DNA of 64,000 bases, taken from Taxillus chinensis. Its lineage: Eukaryota > Streptophyta > Magnoliopsida > Santalales > Loranthaceae. Location of the stretch: contig CM042090.1 in assembly GCA_023512835.1 (NCBI GenBank), positions 57,027,865-57,091,864 of the forward strand, written 5' to 3'. The notes under the pieces were generated by a model. The model searched no databases, had not been told where the DNA came from, and saw only the letters and a program-made list of their open reading frames with translations. This document shows, piece after piece, positions 21,827 through 33,842 of this stretch (its first letter is position 1; every line of letters begins with the position of its first letter). The position numbers and the translations under genes were made by a program.

Positions 21827-22520
21827 CCCTACGACGGCTGAAAAGAACCCTAACCCTAGAACAAGGAGTCTCCTCATCCTTATATAGACCTCCCATTATC
21901 AAAACGACGTAGTTTTGATTAAGTAAAACCCAGGATCAAAACGACGTAGTTTTGATTACACAAGCTACGACCTTTCCGCATCCATACACACCAAAATACT
22001 CACTATTCCAACCTAGTCCTTTGGAAAAAGATGATTAGAATAACAAAACCAAGGTAACCATGCAAAAATATGCCTGCACGCCAATTTGAACGCCAATTCC
22101 CCAATTGGCGTGCAGCTCCAAATGCACTCAAACTTTACCCCAAGTCTCCTTGCATCTTGTAGAGGCCTGAGAAGCAAAAATATGCTTGCACGTGAAATGG
22201 GTGAATTCACGTGCAGCTCCAAATGCTCTGAAATTTCTGTGGTAGATAGAGGACCTCATTCTAAGAAACTTTTGTTCTTGCACGCCAATTGTTTGAGGCC
22301 ATCTACTAGGTCAAAAGTGAGCTCCAAGATCAGCCAAAACAGCTTAAAACCGCCTGTAAACGCATAGCATCTTCCTAGGGCATAAATGTACGCTATCGCT
22401 TGACACACGCACCTCTCAAAAGTCCCCTCTTGGGCTCATCTCTTACCTCAAACTTGTGTACCAACATCCAAGGTGTTTGTGGTTAACTCCTTACACACGG
22501 GTTACACACGGGTCATTACA
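20507..22520 (-). repeat. Element C 5' LTR (read on minus strand)
   Basis: 2,014 bp, the partner of 13718-15732, with small differences in the GC-rich array and the CT run. Promoter parts are at 21898-21919 and 21935-21956 (ACGT palindromes), with the minus-strand TATA at about 21880-21890; the altered U3 palindrome is at 22090-22111. After 22520 come TACCT and then the interrupted LTR of B. Confidence 0.95.
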
Positions 22521-24462
22521 TACCTTGAGTTAGTCACAGTTTTGCCTTCTGAGTAGAGTTTTTCTAGATTTTGACCTAGTGAATGGGCTCAAATGAATTC
22601 ACGTGCAAAAGGAAAGATGCTTAGAATGATGTCCTCTATCTACCACAGAAGTTTCAGGCCAATCGGACGTGTATGTGAGGTGCACGTGAAATGGGTTCAA
22701 TTCACGTGCAAGTGTGGTTGTCTTCTAAATGATGCAAGGAGGCTAGGGGTGAAGTTTGAGCGTATTTGGAGTGCATATGGAGTTGCACTTGAATTGGGGA
22801 ATTCACGTGCAAATTGGCGTGCAGCCATATTTTTGCATGGTTCCCTTGGTTTTGACATTCTAATGATCTTTCTCCAAAGGACCATGTTGAAATTCTGAGT
22901 ATTTTGGCCTATATGGGTGCGGAAAGGTGCTAACTTGTGTGATCAAAACTACGTCGTTTTGATCCTGGGATTTACTTAATCAAAGCTACGTCGTTTTGAT
23001 GTGGGTAGTGTCTATATAATGAGGGCTTGAGTTTGAGTTTAGGGTTCTTGTGTTCTTCTTTGCTGCATTCGCTGAGAGAGAGAGAGAGAGAGGATCTCCT
23101 GGGCGATTGCCGTGGTGGTTCGCGTCGTTGGGAGAGCGTCTAGCGTGGAGGTTAGGACAAAAGTCCGAGGTAGGGATTCATGTTCTTCCTAACTCTCCTC
23201 TGTTCTAGGATATTCACTTATATATATATATGTAAATCCATATAGGTGTGATCTCCTATATGGATGTTGGCCTTGGGTGGCATGTTCCGTTGATTCGATG
23301 TTAAATTTGGCCTGAGGATTTTCTGGGGTTTGTTTATGCCCACCATGTGTTTGATGAAATGTCCGTGAGGCCTGCACACTATGTATTTGATAAAATGTCC
23401 GGGAGGCCTGCATGCCATGTATTCAATATAATGCCTGTGAGACCTTATATATGGGTGCCAGATGATATACCTACGTGATTGGTGTGTCTTGTGTTTGATT
23501 TGTATTTGATTTTAAGCCTATGAGGCTGATGTGTGTGGCTTGTATCCGACCATGTTGGTCCTTCGAGATAAAGTGTAAATGCTTGTCTTGAGTTTACATG
23601 TTGAGATGTAATCTTTATCTTTGTTCGTTGATCTGTTTGAGACCGAGTCGAGATATGGGCCAGGCACAATAGCTGGACCCCTTTGAGATTTGGCCGGGAC
23701 GTGGTCCTGAGTCTCGGTGTAGCACTCACGACGGTGGGCTAAGTTTACACCCATTCCTGAGGGTAGGTATGGCGCCCGAGGAGGTGGTTGACCATATCTG
23801 ACTCGGGTGGAAAATGTTGCATTGGTGTCCATGCAACATTCGCCTGGATGTGGTATGTCATGTCGCCGTGGTGGCGGGGTGTCCTCTCGCCCTTCGCGGG
23901 CTCAGGTAAAGAGTGTTTCTTGGGTGATGTTTGCTTGCTTTAGCCTTAGGCACGACACGAGCACAAGCATACACATATCATGCATGTTGTAGAGCGGGAC
24001 GGGTGCGGGGAGACTGGATCCCTACTTGAGCTATGGTTTGCTCACCCCTCCTATAAACCGTTTTTTTTGCGGGGTTTAGCAGGCGGTAGGTGAAGGCTGA
24101 GGAGCTAGGCCCCTGAGGCTGGGAGTTTTATGTTATTTCCTTTGTTGTACTCTAGTTTTATGTGTTTGGAATTGGGTTTGGTTTTATTTGTGGCTTCATA
24201 GGGGTTTTTCCCCGACTGGGTTGTAATAAACATTTAGTCTTTGAAATGAAATAAAATGAGATGTTGTTATTCAATTTGTGTTTGTGTGCATGGTTTGGGA
24301 GCAGGAGCATGCCCCTTGGCTTGTTAGCCTGGTTGTGCAGGTTTGGGACAGCACCCGTGCCAGAAGTCCTTTTAAGGTGCTTGCACCAACCCCTTGTCCC
24401 TTCGGGTGTGGGCATGGGCAGTCACTACTCATTTCCAAGTGGAAGGAAATTGGGGCGTGACA

Positions 24463-24656
24463 GCACATCCCCGGCTAACATAAGTACGCACAACTTAGCT
24501 ATAATTAACATGATAGACAAAAAACACCCATGAACGAGGTAACCAACAGCACATCAAATCATATGCAACCAAGAATATTAACAACCATAAGTACAAACAA
24601 AAATAACAAAATTAACTACCTCAACGCATAGTAAAGATCTTGACATCCTCCCCACC
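24463..24656 (-). other. Element E sequence between pol stop and element B
   Basis: 194 bp. On the minus strand it begins GAGGTGGGGAGGATG, a purine-rich tract, then TGTCAAGATC. This might be the start of a diverged 3' LTR, since the 5' LTR begins TGTAAAGACCCG, but similarity fades within about 25 bp, so untranslated sequence is as likely. No ORF is credible. Confidence 0.4.
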
Positions 24657-26649
24657 TCAAGACTGTTCGTCCTCGAACAGCTCAGGGTGAAGAACACGCA
24701 TCTGACTCTCCCGCTCCCAAGTCTGCTCCTCCATATTACGGTGGCGCCACAAAACTCGGACCAATGGAATCGTCTTGCTTCGCAAGACCTGCTCCCGCCG
24801 GTCTAAAATCTAAACTGGTGCCTCTACAACGGAACCATCATCAGCTAGCTCTATCTCACGCCAATCAAGCACATGGGAAGGATCCGGGTAATATCTTCGC
24901 AACTGGGAGACATAGAAAACATCATGAACACGAGCTAACTCGGGTGGTAACTCCAATCGATAGGCAACCGGTCCCACAACAGCAATAATAGGAAAAGGAC
25001 CCAGAAATTGAGGTGAGAGTTTGGACCCTCGCCCAAAATGCCTGTGCCCCCACCGTGGCGAGACTCGCAAGAAGATGCGATCCCCTACGACGAACTGAAG
25101 TGTTTGCTGCTATCTGTCAGCATATGACTTCTGTCGACTCTGGGCTGTCAACATCCGCTGTCGGATCAGCTGAACCAAGTCGGTAGTCTCCTGGACCATA
25201 TCGGGACCCAAAACAACTGTTTCTCCTGCCTGAGCCCAACACAAAGGAGAGCGACAAGGTCGCCCATACAATGCCTCATATGGTGCCATCCCTGTCACGC
25301 CCCAATTTCCTTCCACTTGGAAATGAGTAGTGACTGCCCATGCCCGCACCCGAAGGGACAAGGGGTTGGTGCAAGCACTTTAAAAGGACTTCTAGCACGG
25401 GTGCTGTCCCAAACCTGCACAATCAGGCTAACATGCCAAGGGGCATGCTCCTGCTCCCAAACCATGCATACAAACACAAATTGAATAACAACATCTCATT
25501 TTATTTCATTTCAAAGACTAAATGTTTATTACAACCCAGTCGGGGAAAAACCCCTATGAAGCCATGAATAAAACCAAACCAAAATCCAAACACATAAAAC
25601 CAGAGTACAACAAAGGAAATAATATAAAACTCCCAGCCTCAGGGGCCTAGCTCCTCAGTCTTCACCTACTGCCTACTAAACCCTGCAAAAGAACAGTTTA
25701 TAGGAGGGGTGAGCAAACCATAGCTCAGTAGGGATCCAGTCTCCCCAGACCCATCCCGCTCTACAACATGCATGATATGTGTATGCTTGTGCTCGTGTCG
25801 TGTCTAAGGCTAAAGCAGCAAACATCACCCAGTAAACACTCTTTACCTGAGCCCGCACTGGAGGGCAGAGGACACCTCGCCACCACGGCGACATGACATA
25901 CCACATCCAGGCGAATGTTGCATGGACACCAATGCAACATTTTCCACCCAAGTCAGATATGGTCAACCACCTCCTCGGGCGCCATACCTACCCTCAGGAA
26001 TGGGTGTAGACTTAGCCCACCGTCGTGAGTGCTACACCGAGACTCAGGACCACGTCCTGGCCAAATCTCAAAGGGGTCCAGTATTGTGCCTGGCCCATAT
26101 CTCGGCTCGGTCTCAAACAGATCAACGAACAAAGATAGCATTACATCTCAACATGTAAACTCAGACAAGCATTTACACTTTATCTCGAAGGACCAACATG
26201 GTCGATACAAGCCACACACATCAGCCTCACAAGGCTTAAAATCAAATACAAACCAAACACAAGACACACCAATCACACAGGTATATCATCAAACACCCAT
26301 ATACAAGGTCTCACAGGCATTATATTGAATACATGGCATGCAGGCCTCACAGACATTTCATCAAACACATAGTGTGCAGACCTCACAGACATTTCATCAA
26401 ACACATGGTGGGCATAAACAAACCCAGAAAATCCTCAAGCCAAATTCAACATCAGAATCCACAGAATATGCCACTGAAGGCCAACATCCATATAGGAGAT
26501 CACACCTATATGGATTTACACATATATATAGATATATCCTAGAACAGAGGGGAGTTAGGAAGAACATGAATCCCTACCTCAGGCTTTTGTCCTAACCTCC
26601 ACGCTAGACAGCTCCCAACGACGCGAACCACCACGGCAACTGCCCGGAG

Positions 26650-26690
<41 letters not shown>

Positions 26691-28107
26691 CGGGCAGGCT
26701 GAGCAAAGGAACACAAGAACCCTAAACTCAAACTCAAGCCCTCCTTATATAGACACTACCCACATCAAAACGACGTAGTTTTGATTAAGTAAACCCAGGA
26801 TCAAAACGACGTAGTTTTGATCACACAAGTTAGCACCTCTCCGCACCGATATAGGCCAAAATACTCAGAATTTCAACATGGTCCTTTGGAGAAAGATCAT
26901 TAAAATGTCAAAACCAAGGGAACCATGCAAAAATATGGCTGCACGCCAATTTGCACGTGAATTCCCAATTCACGTGCAACTCCAAATGGACTCCAAATGC
27001 TCTCAAACTTCACCCCTAGCCTCCTTGCATCATTTAGAAGACAATCACACTTGCACGTGAATTGGACCCATATCACGTGCACCTCACACACACGTCTGTT
27101 TGGCCTGAAACTTCTGTGGTAGATAGAGGACATCATTCTAAGCATCTTTCCTTTTGCACGTGAATTCATTTGAGCCCATTCACTAGGTCAAAATCTAGAA
27201 AAACTCTACTTAGAAGGCAAAACTGTGACTAACTCAAGGTACGGGTCCTTACAATCTCTATCGTAGCCTGATAGCTATTGTTGTAGGAGAACTCCACCAA
27301 GGGAAGGTGAGCCTCCCAACAACCACCAAAATCCACCACACAAGCACGGAGCATATCCTCAAGAGTCTGAATAGTGCGCTCATACTGGCCATCTGTCTGA
27401 GGGTGATAAGCTGTACTCAGGTTCACTCGGGTGCCCAATGCACGCTGTAGCTGTTACCAGAACTGCGAAGTGAATCGTGTATCCCTATCAGAAACAATCG
27501 ATAACGGCACACCATGCAACTGTACCACCACGTCGACATAACGTTGCCCCAAGGTTTGGTTCGGACCGATCTCGCGAATCGGAATAAAGTAGGCAGATTT
27601 CGTCAAACGATCCACAACAACCCAAATAGTATCATGACCCCTGGAACGAGGAAGCCTTGTGACAAAGTCCATAGTCACATGATCCCACTTCCACTCTGGC
27701 ACAGGTAACGACTGCAACTCACCGGCAGACCGCATATGCTCGGCCTTGACCTACTGGCATGTCATGCCCAGTCAAACAAACTCCGCTATAGCCTTCTTAA
27801 GGCCCGACCACCAAAACTGTTGCCGCACAGCATGATACATCTTCGTTCCTCCAGGGTGAACAGCCAAACGAGAGTGATGGAATTCCTGTAAAACTGTCTC
27901 CCAGAGAGAAGATGGAACTATCAGTCTGCCTCGATTGCGCAGCACATGATCAGAATCTTCCGTCCAATCAGTGGAAAGCACGACAGTCTGAATCTGATCT
28001 CGAAGGACCTCACACTCAACATCCCCCAACTGGCCCTCAACAACCTGACGTCGCAACTTAGGCACTGTTATAACCGCGCTCAGCATACCCTGCACTGCTC
28101 CTTGCAC
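24657..28107 (-). pseudogene. Element E integrase and chromodomain-like tail, interrupted by solo LTR D
   Basis: On the minus strand: FHHSRLAVHPGGTKMYHAVRQQFWW (zinc finger region), [38 protein letters not shown], and [17 protein letters not shown] give the DDE core; NNSYQATI is cut by D at 27253 and resumes at 25292 as [16 protein letters not shown]. The tail runs from [21 protein letters not shown] through VRVLWRHRNMEEQTWERES to LFEDEQS. Stops occur within FV-LGMTCQ-VKAEH, after FW, after YADR and before ILDRRE; most fall where relatives have glutamine. There are no frameshifts. Hairpin CTGTTCG-AGGA-CGAACAG overlaps the last codons (24663-24680). Confidence 0.88.
25293..27253 (-). repeat. 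Solo LTR D inserted in element E integrase
   Basis: A single 1,961-bp LTR, TGTCACGCC to CCTTACA on the plus strand, with no internal region. The flanks ATCCC (25288-25292) and ATCTC (27254-27258) are a 5-bp TSD with one mismatch. Removing D and one TSD copy rejoins the integrase reading frame exactly. The sequence matches the B 3' LTR throughout but in opposite orientation. It carries the U3 palindrome (26951-26979, perfect 13-bp arms), both ACGT palindromes (26764-26785, 26800-26821), a TATA (26744-26753) and a CT run (about 26652-26687). Solo LTRs form by recombination between the two LTRs of one element. Confidence 0.95.
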
Positions 28108-28110
28108 TGG

Positions 28111-28767
28111 CTATAACCTCAGAGCAGCTAGTTGCCCCATCATCTCCCATTCCTTGACAGCACAGAGAGCCATTACGGCTTGGCTTTTCCGGCTCAGGGC
28201 ATCAGCTACTACATTCCCCTTCCTGGGTGTATACTGAAGATCGAACTGGAACTGCTGCATATACTCTACCCAACGCCTCTGTCGGAGATTCAAATCCCGC
28301 TGAGAAAATATGTACTGTAAACTCTTGTGGTCAGTATATACCACAAACTTCTCCCCAAGGAGATAGTGCTGCCAACTCTTCAATGCAAAGATCACTGCAG
28401 CTAGCTCTAAATCGTGCGTATGGTAGTTCTTCTCATGGGTCCTCAACTGACGGGAAACATAAGCAATTACCCGTCCTTCCTGCATGAGCACGCAACCCAA
28501 ACCAACGTTAGAGGCATCACAATAAACCTCATAGGATACACCCTCTTGTGGTAGGACCAGGATAGGTGCTGAAGTCAATCTGGCCTTCAACTGACTGAAA
28601 GCCTCCTCACAAGCATCCGACCAATCAAATCGCACCCCCTTTCGGGTCAAGCTAGTCATCGATGCAGCTAATCGGGAGAAATCCTTGACGAACCTCCTGT
28701 AATAAACTGCCAACCCCAGAAAACTCCGAATCTCAAAAACATTTGTTGGCCGCTTCCAAGACATCAC
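28111..28767 (-). pseudogene. Element E RNase H
   Basis: A 218-codon open stretch on the minus strand: [21 protein letters not shown] (RT connection), [65 protein letters not shown] and [16 protein letters not shown]. The aspartates of the RNase H site are present in CDAS and TDHKS. It ends at a TAG where LRLQ is expected. The frame is continuous with RT on one side and integrase on the other. Confidence 0.88.
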
Positions 28768-30147
28768 TGCCTAAATCTTGCTAGGATCTACCGTGATACC
28801 CTTCGATGATACCACATGCCCTAATAACTTCACCCTCTACAACCAAAAGTCACATTTTGTGAACTTTGCATACAGTCTATGGTCCCTTAACGTCTACAAC
28901 ACCACATGTAAATGCTCCTCATGCTCACTCTCTGCTTGGGAATAAATCAAGATATCATCTATAAAGACCACCACAAACTGATCAAGATAAGGTGTAAAGA
29001 TCTGATTCATCAACCCCATGAACACCGCTGGGGCATTTGTGAGCCCAAAGGGCATCACTAGCCACTCATAATGGCAATATCTGCAACTGAAGGCTGTCTT
29101 CGGGATGTCTGACTCCTGCACAGGCAACTGGTGGTATCCAGATCTCAAATCAATCTTGGAGAACCAACGGGCACCCCTGAACTGGTCAAACAAATCATCG
29201 ATCCTCGGTAGGGGGTATCTGTTCTTCAGTGTCACCTGGTTCAACCGTCGGTAGTCAATACACAACCGAAGCAAACCATCCACCCTTTTGGCGAATAACA
29301 CCGGAGCACTCCAAGGTGAACTACTCCGTCTAATAAAACCACGCGCCAAGAGGTCGTCTATCTGCCTCTTGAGCTCTCTAGGCTCGATTGGTGCCATTCT
29401 GTAGGCCGCCAACCTGATAGGTGCCGTCCTGGGTAGCAATTTTATCGAAAAGTCCACCTCCCTCTCTGGTGGTAAATCAACCAAGTCCTCGGGAAACTGA
29501 TCCACCACCTTGGGTAACACCGCTTTACCCTCCCGCTGGGTGTCAACAAGAGTCAGATTGGCTAACTGATGGTTTACATCACCCCATCCTTGCCTCAAAG
29601 GGTCCAACTTGCACGCATCATCAGACCACTCACCCACGAAAGTACCCCGAGTCCCCTCTGGTGTGAGGAAGGTCACCCGTCGCCTATAACACTCAATCAA
29701 TGCCTCCATACGGGTCAACCAGTCCATACCCAAAATCACATCAAAGGCATCAAAGTGCATCACAAATAGGTTACACTGGAGGTCGATACCTCCTAGAGTA
29801 ACCTCACATCCCGAACAAACCCTATCAATCACCACCAGGCCCCCTACAGGTGTATCAACCACAAGGGGCTGATCAACAGTAGTACAATCCAACTCTAATC
29901 CCTCTACAGTGGAGTGTGCGATAAAAGAGTGTGTAACACTAGTGTCAATCAAGATAGTACAAATAGTGCGTGAAACCAAAATCGTACCTCTCACCGCAGC
30001 TGGCCCTTGACTTACCTCATTAACTGGTGGAACTTCTGCCTCTCTATCAGTAATAGCATAGTTCCTCCCTTTCTGAACACTGCCGCTGGCCTGACTCATC
30101 GTAACTCGATCATTCTGTCCCTTCTGAGCCTGGGCCTCCTGCTGAAG
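28768..30147 (-). pseudogene. Element E aspartic protease and reverse transcriptase
   Basis: From about 30099 on the minus strand. The protease segment reads [24 protein letters not shown], where the active-site DTG is changed to DTS, which would inactivate it. [20 protein letters not shown] closes the protease. RT follows: [62 protein letters not shown] and the catalytic FIDD at 28954-28965. TAG stops at VVL-TLRDH, FWL-RVK and SKI-AVM interrupt the RT thumb region. No frameshift separates it from gag or RNase H. Confidence 0.88.
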
Positions 30148-31347
30148 CTATTGTGTAACAGGTCGTCCCTGTACTGACTGTCCTGACTGAGCTGGTCTCT
30201 GATATGGAGCCCCGCTCCTATGGCCCTGGTCACGAGGTCGATGAGGCCCTGCAACACTAGCTGAGCTGGCAGAAGGACACTCTCCTATCTTGTGTACCAA
30301 TCCCCCACATTGAAAGCACTTGAGTGGTTTGCCACTCTTCCGCCTATAATCCGCCTCCTTGTGTCCCCGAAGTCCACAAGATCGACATGTCCCCAAAAAC
30401 CGTGAGGTAGAACTGCTATCTGAGTTCCCTGAATGTGAAAATTTGGGCACCGGCCTCTTGTCCCCCTGTCCCTCAAACTGCTCCTCTCTTGGCCTCTTTT
30501 GGCCAGGCCCCGATGAGCTCCCTGGTCTCTGGGTCCTGATTTGGTTTAAGTCTCGCTCTCCAATAAGTGCCTTGTTGACCGCGTCACTGTACGTGGTCAA
30601 CTCCATCATGTTCAGTCCCCTCCTGAGTAATGGTCTCAGCCCATCAATGAAATCCTGGGTCTTATTAGCCTCAACCTTCCATGACTCTAGGGCAAATCTC
30701 CCTAGCTCAGTGAAAGCAATGACATACTCTGTCACAATCCGACTGCCCTGCTCCAATGTGTAGTACTCTCGTCGCCTCATCTTCTGCACAGAGTGAGGGA
30801 AATACTCTGCGTAGAAGAGCTCCACGAAGTCCTCCCATGCCATCGGGCTCTCATGAACATGCTTCACAGCGTCCCACCACCTACGGGCCCCACTTACTAG
30901 GAAATGTGTGGCTAAACGGACCTTAGCCTCTTCGGGCACCTGGATCAGCTCGAAGATGTCTTCTTTCCATTTGACCCATTTCTTGTCCTCATCGGGTTTC
31001 GTATTCGCCTCAAACTTCGTTGGTTTCTGCTTCAGGAATCGACTCACCCAGTCGATCGGTATTGCGGGCTGAAGTGCCGTGACCTGTGGCTGGCTCTCCT
31101 CTAGAACCTCTTGCTGCTGCTCCTGCTGAGGCTGCTGCTGCTTCCTCAGTTCCTCTTGCATCACCTCTCTATCCACATCCCTCATAGTGCTTTGCATGAC
31201 ACCCTGGATTTGTCTCAATATTTGAGCCCCAATCTGAGCAGCAATCTCTGAACCCAAGGCAGGTACCGGAGAACTCTGTTCTCCTTGTGATTCGGACTAA
31301 ATGGATAGCTCCTCTGTTGGACCTTGAGCCCTAGTCTTGGGTGCCAT
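30148..31347 (-). pseudogene. Element E gag
   Basis: The likely start is the minus-strand ATG at 31347 (MAPKTRAQGP), with an in-frame TAG 16 codons later. A glutamine-rich helix (QQQPQQEQQQ) precedes the capsid domain (VRLATHFLVSGARRWWDAV, MAWEDFVELFYAEYFP). Two zinc knuckles close it: CRSCGLRGHKEADY, which has lost its last cysteine, and canonical C-FQ-C-GGLV-H-KIGE-C at 30277-30318. The terminal TAG (30148-30150) follows VTQ and is itself in frame with pol, which continues LQQEAQAQK, so gag-pol was one polyprotein. Confidence 0.87.
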
Positions 31348-31846
31348 TCTGCACCAACACATATCAACAATATCTATTAACTACTGCGCACTAGTCAAAC
31401 AACCAAATTATTTAAACCAATAGACAGAACCAAGTCCACCGCACAAATAATGAGGTCTCTAAGCCCCTTATTCTATTCACCAAATTATGTGGTTATTTAC
31501 TTAGACCTCCTAGGTTTGAATTAGCACAATAGCATTTTCAATTAAGCACAATCAATCACCAAAGAAAAATAAACCACAGATAGCCAATTGTATAATCAAT
31601 ACAAGCACATTATTAAAGCATTATTAGCAGATAATTTCTAGTGCCTAGATATGCACATAGTCATGAAGCATGTATGCACCCAACCCAAATGCTTCCTAGG
31701 ATGATCTGATGAACCCTCAGTCAACCCAGAACATATATAAGGACTGCGTTGATCAGGCGCCCTCCTAATAGTCTTCCAAGCTTTTAAGTGTTTATCAACC
31801 ACCCCTCACTAACCTAGGTCCACTAGACCATGCTTTGATACCAACT
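31348..31846 (-). promoter_or_regulatory. Element E primer-binding site and leader
   Basis: The reverse complement of 31828-31843 is TGGTATCAAAGCATGG, a methionine-tRNA-type primer site with one difference from that of A and C (A for G). It lies three bases from the LTR. The 480-bp leader down to the gag start holds no credible ORF. Confidence 0.8.
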
Positions 31847-32855
31847 TGTCATGCCCCCAAATTCTAAAACCCACAAAACCAGGAAACACGACTTCCCCAC
31901 GCCCACTCAGGAGTCGTGGGGTTGGTGACTGACCCAAACCTGTACAATACTACAACAGGGGTAGAATTGTGCGTCAATGTGATAAATCCAAAATTAAATA
32001 AATGAGTGTAATGATGCAATCAATCCACGTAAATGTCTATCACACCAAATAACTCACAAATAGTCCCACCAATTTGGTTCATACAACTGTCACGGACCCG
32101 AGTCCGAAAAATAAATTTATAAAATAAATAACAAGGTCTACGGAATATCCTACATAAAGAAGTTCCATCCTGCTCTGCCATGGCTCCATCAGCTATTCCC
32201 TACAACATGTAGAAAATATAAATAAAGTAGGATGAGCATGTGTGCCTAGTAGGTAATCCCCGTCTCCAGTACCCTAACACCTAAATTCCTAGGTCTATAT
32301 GATTAGTGTATGCTTGTGCCAATGTAGTGTCATATCCAATCGCAATTAGATTACATTAAATCACAATATCAGGCATCACGTCCACATATAGTCATAACAG
32401 TTCACTCCAAAAAAATCATCTATCCCCGGAATTTCCGCTACCAACTCCAAGAGTTCCGATCACTACTAAATAGTCATATATGGGACCTATGGTGTCCTTA
32501 ACGACAACCCGCCACATATGGGACCTAGGTTAACTAGCCACATAGGGGACTTGCGGCCAACTTGCCAGCCCTATGTGGGACCCGCAGTTTACCCAACCAA
32601 TCTCATCACAAAATCCACACCCATAATTATTAAACACCAATTTATCACAGAGTCCACATACATAATTAATAAACACCAATTTATCACACCTACACACAAT
32701 CAATTAATACCAATTTAGCACACCCACAAACATAATCAATAAATACCAATTTATCACATCCACACATAATTTACAACCTCAATTTTTTTATCACCAAATC
32801 CACACGCAATTATCAAACACTAACTCAGCACTAGCACCCTATAGTTGGTATAACT

Positions 32856-32891
<36 letters not shown>

Positions 32892-33789
32892 CATCAAATA
32901 ACTATTTTCAAGCTACAAATATCATTTTCTTTTATATCAAATTAATATTATCAAGCCCGAAACTAAATACTAAACAACATCTAACATAACATTATTTTTA
33001 AATGATGTTAATATTAATATATCATTATTAATAACAGAATAATGATATAGTAATTAACCAGCTAAGAACAAAAATTGATGCTTCTGTATTCAAGCCCTAG
33101 CTGAAACCGGGCCGGCCAGAATGGACTGACCAGGACCGAACTCAAGGGACGGCGCAGGTGCTGCTGTCCCCAGCCATCACATGCCTAACCTACTCCTGTG
33201 TCGTAACGATACCAGGCTGATGGCCTGGTGCCCATGCTATGGGGATATATATATGTTTTTATTATATATGTAAATATAACAAGAAAAGTGATTAGAGTGT
33301 AGCCACTAGCTTGATGACATTGAATGGAAACAAGAATGGGTGGTTAGAAAAGCATGCGGGCCTACACCATTTTCTTTTTGTTGAAGTCGTGGAGGGATGG
33401 TATGGGTGAATGATATGAATAATAATAATCGGTAATAGGGAAAAATAAGTGAGGAAACGGATTGAACACAAGGGAGAGGCGCTGAACGAATTCGACGATT
33501 TCGACTAGGGAGGAAAAGTATCGGTTGACATCATCTGCATACACTTATGTGTAAAACGTCGCCGATGTGCATATATATATACACACACACACACAATATT
33601 AAATCGTACAAATTCACGTTTGTGCTATAGGGTAACGAAAAATACAAGATCACCTACCTGGATTGAAGGATCGAATGACAGATTGAACCCGGCGGCTTCA
33701 AACCCACTGCTCTCCTTATCAGGCTCTGTGCACAACAAACGGAACGTTGGGTTTATTCCCTAGGTTCCCCTATTTATACTAACAAATAC

Positions 33790-33842
<53 letters not shown>

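Larger units (their letters stand above)
13718..22520 (-). mobile_element. Element C: non-autonomous large LTR retrotransposon
   Basis: Two nearly identical 2.0-kb LTRs (13718-15732, 20507-22520) flank a 4.8-kb interior, and perfect TACCT duplications (13713-13717, 22521-22525) flank the whole. The interior has a primer-binding site and leader like those of A at one end, and the last codons of pol, both hairpins and the purine tract at the other, but no gag, RT or integrase between. This is the structure of a large non-autonomous derivative (LARD). It sits in the B 3' LTR in the opposite orientation. Matching LTR ends, primer site and tail make an A-like element its probable helper (inference). 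Confidence 0.93.
1..24462 (+). mobile_element. Element B: Ty3/gypsy chromovirus, 5' end outside window, interrupted by A and C
   Basis: B enters the window inside gag. Its gag resumes at 9267 after element A, its pol runs to the stop at 13455-13457, and its 3' LTR begins at 13701 and resumes at 22526 after element C, ending in GGGGCGTGACA at 24462. Domain order is gag, protease, RT, RNase H, integrase, C-terminal chromodomain-like tail, which is the chromovirus order. The long LTR and the tail resemble the Tekay/Del lineage (inference). Immediately after B the sequence becomes the 3' end of minus-strand element E, so B was inserted in E. Its left LTR and TSD lie outside the window; the candidate right TSD is GCACA (24463-24467). 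Several frameshifts and stops make it non-functional. Confidence 0.9.
13701..24462 (+). repeat. Element B 3' LTR, split by element C
   Basis: The first 17 bases (13701-13717, TGTAAGGACCCGTACCT) are separated from the rest (22526-24462) by element C and its TSD. Total LTR length is about 1,954 bp. The 5' half matches the LTR of A, including the G-box repeats, ACGT palindromes (22942-22963 and 22979-23000, the second with one mismatch) and TATA (about 23012). The 3' half, past the GATGTTGGCCTT segment, differs from A and matches solo LTR D instead. AATAAA-like signals lie near 24225-24255. Confidence 0.92.

Noticed and set aside
24463..24656. Element E 3' LTR start at 24645
   Set aside because: Only about 25 bp resemble the 5' LTR start; the rest does not match. 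Kept as uncertain spacer.
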